Shown here: piece by piece, positions 55,034 through 64,000 of the stretch | Numbering within the stretch: position 1 is the stretch's first letter | How the letters are laid out: every line of letters begins with the position of its first letter | NCBI GenBank assembly: GCA_963573385.1 | Contig: CAUYLG010022104.1 | Coordinates: 84,662 to 148,661 of the forward strand | From: Cacajao melanocephalus | Lineage: Eukaryota > Chordata > Mammalia > Primates > Pitheciidae | Direction: 5' to 3' | Length of the DNA stretch: 64,000 nucleotides | Notes under the pieces: model-generated | Seen by the model: the letters and a program-made list of their open reading frames with translations, nothing else | What the model was told of the DNA's origin: nothing | The model's database searches: none | Translations under genes and position numbers: made by a program

Positions 55034-57479
55034 TGGATGGCCATTGGTTGCCATTGTTTTCTATCAGGCTAAAACATTGCCTCAATATTTGGAATTGATT
55101 TTCAGAACATTAAAAACTTAAACATGCACTATGACTTTTTAGACTGCCTTATATTTTGACTTATTTACTCATGTATCTAAATGAATACAGATTTATATAT
55201 CTAAATATATATGCATGTATATAGCTATCCGTCTGTGTTTCTCTATTACTCTTGCCTTTCTGTGTGTGGTTGATACTTTCCAGTTTACTACATTAAAGCC
55301 AGTTGGGCAGACAGCTGCTGTGTATTTGCATTGCAGGTCAACAATGAACAGAATCTTGTACTGTGGTCGACACTTCTCCTTCCATAGCTATTTAATAGCG
55401 GGTGGTTTTTATTTTTATCATTGTTGCTTGTCTACACATCTTTCTATAAAACTAGCAGGCAGCACTATTGTAGCTGACCATGAAAATGGAATGTGATATT
55501 GATGATATTGTATAATTTAATGAAGCAATGAGATTCCATTTCTATTAAATTTACTAGATATATTCCATTCCAAGCACATTTTATTTTCATGGTAAATTAA
55601 TAACTTGACTGCTTATAGATAGATCATAAACATTGCTATTTAGGTTTGAAATAATTAGCCTGGAGACCATGTCAGTAATGATTGCTATCCAGTGTTCCTA
55701 CAGCTCTGTGCTTCTCTAGAGATGCAGGTTTTATTTCTGGGGATCAATCACTGCACTTAACTATTGTGGTCTAAATGCAACAAATAGTAAATCTTTAAAA
55801 TATGTCCTCAATTACAGAAGTTGGGAGCCAGTTGAAAGCTGAAGGTAGTCCTCTTGTGTAATAAATCACTGGTCCCAATTATGGGTGGATCCCCTTACCT
55901 CTCACTACATACAGGAAATCATCTCTGAGTAGTCACTCTGCTTTTTATGTGGCATGTGTTAGCATATCATGCATCTCGTTTTGGGCACCATGACATTTTT
56001 GGCCTTCGTTCTTTTGATTGCTTTATTAGAACAACAAACATTTTATTTTCTAGACATCTTAACAATATCAAAGATGCTGTTAACTTGAAAATTTTAAAAC
56101 AAAATCAGTTTCAAATTTTGGTTAGCTGTCTACTGTTATACTACGTATGTTTTGTTTCTTCAGTTTTCTGGAAGATCTAGAGTAAAGTAACTTTTAGTAA
56201 CTTAAATAGTTTTATTCTAACTATATTGGTGGAAAAGTTATAGTAATAACCAGCATTATGTAAACTTTTTATATTCTTTACAATTTTAAATTGTGTATTT
56301 CTTTAAATGGTTGCCTTTTATTGAATGTTAAGATGTCAATAATTCTCTAATGATTTTTCCAGGAGGAATATTTTCTATGTGTATCTCTTTACACTAGCAA
56401 CTAGTAATGCATTTTTATTTTTAAACTTTTTAATTTACCGAGAAGTGTTTGAGATAGTGCATACTTTCCATTGGGGTTCATTTTGTGGCATCGCTGAAAA
56501 ATATAATTTTATACATGAAGACATTAAAAAAGTATTCTTGCAGATTGATGATTAGAGCCTAAATTTAATATTTTATTTATTGTCAATATTTTATTGAAGT
56601 CTACCAATGGAATTATATAATAAAATATAGATAGCTAACAGAATTTACATTTTTCCCCAAACCTCCATTCTGATTTATGAGACTATGTCATTTTAATATT
56701 CTTTCTATTGCTTCTCAAATGTGGTGTGCTCTATCTGTCTTATCTCTGTTCTTTATCCCAGAATCACATTTCCAATTGAGAGCCAAGTCAGTGATGTCTA
56801 TCTACACTAGTGCAAATTTATGGGTCGACGGATTTCTTCAGCCTGTCAAAGACTATAATGACTCTACCAAATGTAAAAGCCGCTAGTCTCAATGGCAAAC
56901 AGAATTTTATGTATGATTTAGGTGTTTACTTACTTACCAGAGACCAGTTGTATTTAGGTAGAATTTAATTTTGTCATATGAACTTTTCATCATTTAGTCA
57001 TCCATATAAAAACTCAAAATTATAACTTCATTCTTCTTGCAGAACCGAAAGATGATTGTATTTAGCTTTTCATTTAGAATCTTTCATTCTAAACAGTTAA
57101 TGATTCTTAATAGCTTGTCATTCTGCCAAAAAGGGCACTGAGAGAGATTATATAATTTCTATAGTCATCAATTGTGAGTCTTTTTATTGAGTGCATGAAA
57201 ATAAAGTAGTAAAATCTGTGTTGTCAACAGAATGACAATATTAGCAAGTAGAGAATTTAAGAAACTTTAGTATAAAGTTGTAAAAAAGCAGGATACCACT
57301 GATAGCAGGCTTCTATTTTGGGGGATGGGAGTTAATTTTAATTGAATTTTATATATTTTTATTCTGCTTACCTGTGTTAAAAAAATGTTTGTTCTGTCCT
57401 TTGTCTTTAAGTTTCAATGGAAGAGAAACGTCATCCTTATCCTAGGTTGCTGATCTCCTTTTTCTCAGAGCATTTACTT
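55034..57479. other. Unassigned DNA
   Basis: The longest stretch of the window without an assigned repeat. Frames up to 93 codons (55215-55496) have no motif, no flanking splice pattern I can defend, and AT-rich codon use. It may hold old repeats or noncoding functional DNA that cannot be told from sequence alone. Confidence 0.5.
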
Positions 57480-57910
57480 TAGAAAATTTCTAAATGTCCA
57501 TTCTTTCTCTGCCTCTTTGGGATATAAATCTTTTAAAAGGCTTCTTGCGAGTTTTAGAGTCCAAGAATATCTGTGTCAGGTACTTGGAACTGTGTGAAAC
57601 AGGGCATCTCTTTCTCAGTTTCTGTAGGAGAGTAGGAGCCTAATTTTAGTGAGTCTTTGCTTTAAGACATTAAATTACTCCCTATTATGAAGATGAGAAA
57701 ATAATTTACATTTTCTTTTCGTAAAGCCAATTAGCAAACATAGATGGTCTAAGATCCCCAGACCTCAGTCTTAAAAACTTGCTGGTCCTTTGCGTTAGTG
57801 GAGTTGAACTCAGGCTGAGTATGGCCTTTCTTTTCTATTGCAATAACTTTTAATAAAGTCTCCCTTGCCTATTTAACTTTGCCCAATGCAATTTTTGCTT
57901 TGATACAGTA
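57480..57910 (+). repeat. Unassigned LTR-like repeat, family B, copy 2
   Basis: 'tctttgggatataaatct', 'agtgagtctttgctttaaga', 'cgtaaagccaattagcaaac', 'gagttgaactcaggctgag' and 'ataaagtctcccttgcct' (AATAAAG at 57852) give it the look of an LTR with a polyadenylation signal. The second half matches 40590-40908 in the same orientation. Confidence 0.55.
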
Positions 57911-58006
57911 TAAACTGTTTTATTTCCAAATAATAGCCCTTATCTTCTTCTACCAAGATTACAGACTTTCTCTTAATGAACACTCACTTTTTAAAAACAT
58001 TTTATT

Positions 58007-58311
58007 GGGCTGGGAATGGTGGCTCAACCTTGTAATCCCAATATTTTGGAAGGCTGAGGCAGGCATATCACCTCAGATTAGGAGTTCAAGATTAGCCTGA
58101 CCAACATGGTGAAACCCCGTCCCTATTAAAAATACAAAAATTAGCCAGGTGTGGTGGTGTATAGCTGTAATCCCAGCTACTCAGGAAGCTGAGGTAGAAG
58201 AATCACTTGAACTCAGGAGGCAGATTTTGCAGTGAGCCAAAATCATGCCATTGAACTCCAGCCTGGGCAACAGAGTGAGACTCTGTCTTGAAAAATAAAA
58301 ATAAAAATAAA
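58007..58311 (+). mobile_element. Alu SINE (plus)
   Basis: A complete Alu with a tail of (AAAAT)n units. It has an exact 15-base target-site duplication TAAAAACATTTTATT at 57992-58006 and 58312-58326. Confidence 0.96.
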
Positions 58312-58326
58312 TAAAAACATTTTATT

Positions 58327-59004
58327 AATTGGCTTCCCTATTCCATATTGATAACCATTACTCCTTAATATTAAATCACAGCCCTTTAAATTTTATATTG
58401 TTTCTGATACGTTAGTTCTTCAGTCATCTCTTAACTCGACTCTTAAATGTTGGTGATTTCCATATACTCTTTGTCTGTTTTCTCTATATCTTTCTTTGAT
58501 TAATTTCAAATACATTTCAACTTCCAAGTATGTGTTTATGATTCTGAAATATTTCCCAGGCTATATTCCTCTTGAGTTGCTAGATCAGATTTTTTCCTGC
58601 TTTTCCACCTCGATGCTTCAGGAGCATCTAAGAACCTTAATTTATCTTAGAACCCTACTTTACAGCTTTTTCAATATTTTCTTACTGGATGAGTGCACAG
58701 CTCTCAACATGAGTGGCCAAGCCAATAACCTGGCCATTAACCCACAGCACATTTATTAACTTATTTTTTCTACTACAAAAGTCCTAGTCAGTTTTGTGGA
58801 ATAAAATAATATATGGCTAATATTTTATAAAATCTTGGTGGTTTATAACTGATTTTATATCTTCTCTTTGAATGATGAATAGGGAGTATAGCCAGGTGAG
58901 TATGGTGTGAAAAAGCAGTCCAAAGAAGGAGAAGCTGATTGCTTGGTATTGATTAGTTGTTTTTTGAAACATTGAGTCTAGCTTAAAGTACCACAATGAT
59001 CAGT
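58327..59004. other. Unassigned DNA
   Basis: No gene or repeat is recognised. Confidence 0.5.
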
Positions 59005-59085
59005 TTATAAAAACGTGTCAGTTTTCATAGAAATTGCATTGAATCTGTAGAGTGCTTTGGGCAGTATGGTAATCCTTGTCAAAAT
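59005..59085 (-). mobile_element. L1 fragment, short inverted 5' piece
   Basis: 'gaaattgcattgaatctgta' and 'gtgctttgggcagtatggta' are antisense L1 ORF2. At about 59086 the sequence switches to sense L1 text from the same neighbourhood, so the two belong to one 5'-inverted insertion. Confidence 0.75.
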
Positions 59086-60772
59086 ACCAATAGTATTTTG
59101 TACAGCATTAAAAACATTTTCTAAAATTCATATGGAGCCAAAAAAAAAAAAAAAAGAGAGAATGTCCACATAGAGTAACCCTGAACAAAAAGAACAAAGC
59201 TGGAGAATCACACTACCTATTTCAAAATATCTTACAAAGTTATAGTAACCAAAGTAAGCATGCTTTTGGTATAAAAACAGACGTATAGGCCAATGGAGCA
59301 GATTAGAGAGTTTAGAAATAAATCCAAGTCTTTACAGCCAACTGATTTTTGATAAAGGAGCCAAAAACATACACTGAGAAAATTTCACCCTCTTCAATAA
59401 ATGGTGCTGAGAAAATTGGGTATCTACACGCAGAAGAAGGAAACCAGAGGCGTATCTCTCCTTATATACAAAAATTAAGTGAAGATGGACTAAAGACGTA
59501 AACAAAAACCCAAAACTATAAAACTGCCAGAAAAAATCATAGGAGTAACACTGCCAAGATATTGAGCTAGGTAAAGATTCCAAGGCTAAGACCTCAAAAG
59601 CACAGAAAACTATAACAAAAATAGACAATTTGGACTATATTAAACTGAAAGCTTATACAAAGCAAAGAAAACAATCAACAGAGTAAATAGACAAACTGTG
59701 GAATGGCAGACAATATTTACAAACTACTCAGCTGACAATGGAGGAATATCCAAAATATACAAGGAACTCAAAAAAAAGTTCCATTAAAGTGTTGGCTAAG
59801 GACATGAATAGATACTTCTCCAAAGAAGACATACAAATGGCCAACAGTTATATGAACAAATGCCCAACATCACTAATCATTAGGAGAATGCATATGAAAA
59901 CCACAATGAAATATACTCCAGTTAGAATGGTAATTACCACAAAGACAAAAACAAAACAAAGTAAAACAGGTGCTGATGTGGATGTGGAGAAAGAACTGGT
60001 ATACACTGCTGATGGGAATATATATTAGTACAAACATTATGGAAAACAGTACGGAGCTTTCTCAAAAGACTAGAAATAGAACTGCTATACCACCCAGCCG
60101 TCCCACTACTGGGTATTATCCAAATGAAATCGGTATATCAAAAGGATACCTGCACTAGAATGTTTGTTGTAACGCTATTCCGTAGCAGAGATATGGAAAC
60201 AATCTACGTGCCTATCAATGGATGAATGGATAAGAAAAATGTGGTATATATGCACATTGGAGTATCATTTGGCCATAAAAGAAAATGTCATTTGCAGAAA
60301 TATGGATGGAATTGGAGGTCATTATGTTCAGCAAAATAAACCAGGCACAGAAAGGCAGATACTACATGTTCTTACTCATATGTGGGAGCTAAAAAAAAAC
60401 CAGTTCATCTCACAGGTTCAACTTGGTGTTTGAAAAAACAATGAAAAATGTTGATCTCATGGATATAGAGAATAGATTGAAAGATGCTAGAGGGAAAAGT
60501 GTGTGGGTCAAAGGGGAGGGGTTGGTTAGTGGGTATAATTATACTCTTAGAAGAAACAAGCCCCAATATTTGATAGCAGAGTAGGGTGACTACAAGTAGC
60601 AACAGTGTATTGTAGATTTCAAAGCAGTTACCAACACAGAGAAATGATAAATTCCTAAGATGATGAATACTATAATATCCCGACTTGATCATCACATATT
60701 ATATGCAAGTAATAAATACTCACATGTACTCCATACATTTGTAAAATATTTTTTTTATCAATTAAAAATAGT
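59086..60772 (+). mobile_element. L1M (L1MA/L1MB age) LINE, 3' part, sense
   Basis: Sense ORF2 C-terminal text ('attcatatggagccaaaa', 'ataggccaatggagcagatt', 'aaataaatggtgctgagaaa') runs into a 3' UTR ('gcagttaccaacacagagaa', 'acttgatcatcacatatta', 'atgtactccataca') and ends near 60772 in A-rich text. Frames at 59738-60028 and 60218-60433 are broken ORF2p pieces. No intact protein is possible. Confidence 0.88.
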
Positions 60773-62446
60773 TTATTGATGGGTGCAGTATATTCTAAAC
60801 TAGTGTAAGCTTTTTCTGTAAATACCCAGATAATAAGTATTTTATAGTTCGAGAGCCAAAAGGCAAAACTAAGGATATGACTTAGGTCCTTATATAATAA
60901 TTTCAAATGCAATTATATAATCACCAGTCACATAAAAACAGAGAGGAGCCAGATTTAACCCGTAGGCTGTAGTTTGCAAGCCTGTGCTCTGTAACATATT
61001 AAAAACGAAAGTTTCATATTCATGTTGTGATGAGCCTAAAACTTAAAAAAATTTAATCCCCAGATCATATGTAACCCTGTGTATGCGTGTGTGTGTTTGT
61101 GTGTGTGTGTTTAGAGTTTTTTCCTTGGACATATAATTTTAATATCCTGGGCTTAATTTTTAGTCTTCTCAGTGGCATAATTTATTGGTAGATATGATTG
61201 CTAAAGGATTAAGTAAATTATTTAATTGCATTTTTATTGCAATTGCTTGTGAGCAATAGTTAGATGGAAATGAGATCAACCGTATTCATTTCTTGTCATG
61301 AAGAGAAGGTAATAGTAATCTAGCTGGTATATGCTAGAAAAAAATTGTCATATTTGCACTTATCACATAATCTGCCCTTATTTATGATGTGAATGTCATG
61401 CAGAAAAGATATGTCATCTGTTAATTTACTCCTACATGCAGAGAATTCAGACTTGATTAATTTTCTAGAGTTAATGAGTCTCTATTGTAAGGATATCTTG
61501 AGGAGCAAAGGAGACTGAAAGCTGTCTCATCAGCAGGGCATGCACAACTCAGGAAGAGTTGAACCTTTGTTTATCATGATTAAGAATAAATCAGTAGCTG
61601 TTGCATTCTTCAGTAGCTCTGGTGACCGAGTGGAGGTTTGGGTTCTGCCCTGATTTGTCTACTTTTTGTTTTCTTTCCACCTGTCCTGCCTGCTTCTTCC
61701 TACTCTTCTTTTCTCTCTTCACTCTGATCAGTGTTGTAACTTCACTCCTCAGAGATGTTGCCTACTTTCTTTGCGAATGTGTGCTTGGCATTTGTTTTGT
61801 TTTTTGTTTTAATTGCTAACCTGGAAACTCATAAGTGATATCTAATCAAAAAGATAGACTTTCTTCCCATATGCTAAGAACTTCGGGTCTGTTTGGAATG
61901 TTTGACCTAATCCCTCCTCTCCCGACCATGTGTGTTGGATTGTCAAAGTTTGCAACCTGAATCACTATCATTTAAATAAGAGGATAGTCATTATTATAAC
62001 TGAAAGAGCGTATTATGACTTGAACATTGTTCCCACCAAGGGAAAACTAGGTCTGATTTTTAGGCTTAAAAGACACTCATAGCTTTCCCTAGAATTGGTT
62101 TTTTTTTTTTTTTTTTTTTCCCTCCTTTTACTACTGTTTGATTGTTGCATGTCTACTATTTAGTCCAAAAGCAAACATACAGGTTGGGCCCATAATTCCT
62201 GACCCTGTGAATTATACAATTTTATTAGATCCAGTTTATTTTTTTTGAGTGATCATTAAAAATGGCTTTTGTTCATTTAATCATAGATCAATTCAAGCAT
62301 ATCACATGGTTGGTCCAATAATCCCTCTTACGTAACACGACAATGGCTGGACTCAAGGGAGATGTAAAAAACAAGATTTAGCTGTTGTCACTTATAGCAC
62401 TGTTGACCTATTGGAACAGGAAGTTAACATTTTTTTCTCTCTTCAT
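60773..62446. other. Unassigned DNA with short simple repeats
   Basis: A (TG)n run lies near 61078-61113 and a 21-base T run at 62099-62119. No gene is recognised. The frame at 61601-61819 has a hydrophobic stretch but no motif. The T run could mark the tail of an unrecognised minus-strand retroposed sequence. Confidence 0.5.
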
Positions 62447-62737
62447 TTGTTTTGAGACGAAGTCTTGCACTGTCTCCCTGGCTGGAGTGCCATGGCGCTA
62501 TCTCAGCTGACTGCAACCTCCACTTCCTGGTGTTCATACAATTCTCCTGCCTCAGCCTCCCGAGTAGCTGGGATTACAGGTGCACACCACCACGCCTGGC
62601 TAATTTTTTTTGTAGTTTTAGTAGAGGTGGGGTTTCAGTATATTGGCCAGGCTAGTCTCGAACTTTTGTCCTCATGATCCACCTGCCTCGGCCTCCCAAA
62701 GTGCAAGGATTACAGGCGTGAGCCACGTGCCTGGCCT
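62447..62737 (-). mobile_element. Alu SINE (minus)
   Basis: A reverse-complement dimeric Alu from 'gagacgaagtcttgcactg' to 'gagccacgtgcctggcc'. Both overlapping plus-strand frames in it are typical antisense-Alu frames. Confidence 0.93.
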
Positions 62738-63000
62738 AAATTTTCTTGTATTATTCAAAGAACAGAAAGACATTAAATGATTATTACATAGTCCTAAATT
62801 TATAGGTGACACAAAAATTAAGGAATTAGAAGATTAAGCAAAATATAAAGATAATAGAAGTCACAGCAAACAAGAGAAAGCAGTCACAGTTTAGCTAAAG
62901 CTGATGGAGATTTTGAAAGAATGGTAGCCCACAGTTTCTATGTCATTTGATTTTTGTCAATTTTAGCTAAAAATCCAAAATCATTACAAAATTATATGAA
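62738..63000. other. Unassigned DNA
   Basis: No gene or repeat is recognised. Confidence 0.45.
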
Positions 63001-63272
63001 ATATATTGTGTTTCCCTCCTACCCCCAGTTTGCATATTGATGTCTTTGTCCCCATTACCTCAGCCTGTGACCTTATTTGGAGACAAGATCTTTACAGAGG
63101 AAATAAAATTAAAGTAAGTTCATTAAAGTGGGCCCTAATCCAATATGACTGGTCTCTAAACATCTTTCTTTTGACTGTCTAGGTTCCAAAACTGTGATGC
63201 AATATGTTTCTGTTGTTTAAGCCATACAGTTTGTGGTACTTCTTTACAACAGTTGTAGCAAACGAATACTCA
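63001..63272 (+). mobile_element. ERVL-MaLR (MLT1-like) LTR, internally deleted
   Basis: 'gtttgcatattgatgtctt', 'gaccttatttggagacaaga', 'gggccctaatccaatatga' and 'tctgttgtttaagccata' occur in MLT1-like order. About 100 bases of the middle are missing. Confidence 0.75.
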
Positions 63273-63861
63273 ACCTATTGAATTATAAGTGAAAAGTTTA
63301 CATCAAACATATCTTCCTCCTTTCTCCTTCAGTTTCAGAATTACAGATAATTTTTTCGAGAATTACAGATAATTTAAAAAAATTACCGTCAAAGGCAAGG
63401 AGCAAGGTACACTTGTTATTCTAGGCATTCAGAATGATAATTGAACATTTGGGGATATATGTATGTCTTTGAGATTTGTTTCAACCACTATTACTTGATA
63501 TTAAACCTTGCTAATGATTGCTAATCCTTCCTGTATGTCTCAAATTTAATTTACCAAAAAGCAAAGATTCTGTTTGTGGAAAGATCATCATAGTGGGTGA
63601 AACATTTGTATTTTATCAAAGTTTAATTACTTTTGAAAATCAGACCATCTTAATGGCCTGATGCCAATCTCCAGTCCAGCATTTTTAACCAAGGGAGAGT
63701 ATGAAGACCAGTAACTGTGTGTAATAATTCACCATTGGTTATAAATATAGCATCTAACCTAACTTTCCTAGATTACTCTGCACAATTACTCAATTCACTG
63801 ATAAATACAGGTCAGATTCAGGCCAAATGAGATATGTTTGCAGATTTAAAATCTTTACTCG
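63273..63861. other. Unassigned DNA
   Basis: No gene or repeat is recognised. Confidence 0.45.
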
Positions 63862-64000
63862 GAGGAGAGAGATCCAAGATGGCCGATTAACAACAGCTCA
63901 GGATTGTAGCTCCCAGTGAAAGCGCAGAGAGCGAGTGGACGCCGCACTTTCAGACGAATTTTTGTTGCCCACAGACTAGGAGATTCCCGGCGGAGGAGCC
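63862..64000 (+). mobile_element. L1PA/L1PB 5' UTR, start of a full-length-type L1, cut by window end
   Basis: 'gatccaagatggccgattaa' and 'tgtagctcccagtgaaagcg' are the first bases of a primate L1 5' UTR. CpGs are still frequent ('agagcgagtggacgccgc', 'cccggcgg'), unlike the older L1 at 45622. Only 139 bases are in the window, so length and state are unknown. Confidence 0.9.

Noticed and set aside
55215..55496. 93-codon frame in unassigned DNA
   Set aside because: No domain, no codon bias, no splice structure that I can support; its length is within chance for 64 kb.

Overview
This window is intergenic or intronic nuclear DNA from a primate, most likely human or another catarrhine. The evidence is many full dimeric Alu elements plus a free left Alu monomer, primate L1PA/L1PB copies, LTRs of the THE1/MST/MLT1 (ERVL-MaLR) group, ERV1 LTRs, and older MIR, L2 and hAT-Charlie remnants in an AT-rich background. 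I found no protein-coding gene, exon, CpG-island promoter, functional RNA gene, CRISPR array or prokaryote-type operon. The open reading frames that exist are decayed L1 ORF pieces, chance frames through Alus, or stop-free frames through a TA/TG-rich array.

Layout. 1-7.4 kb: unassigned AT-rich DNA, a 5'-truncated L1 (1660-4432) broken by a THE1-type LTR and an Alu, microsatellites and a MER58-like DNA transposon. 7.4-12.4 kb: an Alu with an internal tandem duplication, then an old minus-strand L1M opened by a stack of an ERV1 LTR, an Alu and a younger L1 tail; then a MaLR LTR. 13.2-14.4 kb: an MLT1-like LTR holding two Alus and a short copied L1 segment. 15-25.8 kb: a nearly full-length old L1M (minus strand) split by four Alus, an L1PA copy with a 5' inversion, and a solo LTR. 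27-36 kb: an old endogenous retrovirus (29098-35519) with paired LTRs, a serine-tRNA type primer binding site, a polypurine tract and a tRNA-Glu-like pseudogene inside; it is bracketed by two unassigned LTR-like repeats in opposite orientation. 36-45.6 kb: MIR/L2 relics, Alus and several solo LTRs. 45.6-52.5 kb: a full-length but dead L1 on the plus strand containing an inverted copy of part of itself. 52.7-55 kb: two purine tracts, a 0.4-kb TATG-type array flanked by an inverted repeat, and an L2 relic. 55-64 kb: mostly unassigned DNA, an LTR-like relic, an Alu, a 5'-inverted L1M, another Alu, an MLT1-like fragment, and the first 140 bases of an L1PA/L1PB 5' UTR running off the end.

Nothing here acts as a gene system. 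The notable content is structural history. Two short segments of L1 ORF2 look as if they were copied locally at the DNA level (13685-13872 from 15881-16068, direct; 49611-49797 from 50450-50646, inverted). The second shares with its source the loss of the reverse transcriptase aspartate pair, which argues that copying happened after the L1 had died. All assignments were made by eye, without alignment; subfamily names are provisional and edges are accurate to about 5-20 bases unless a target-site duplication is cited.
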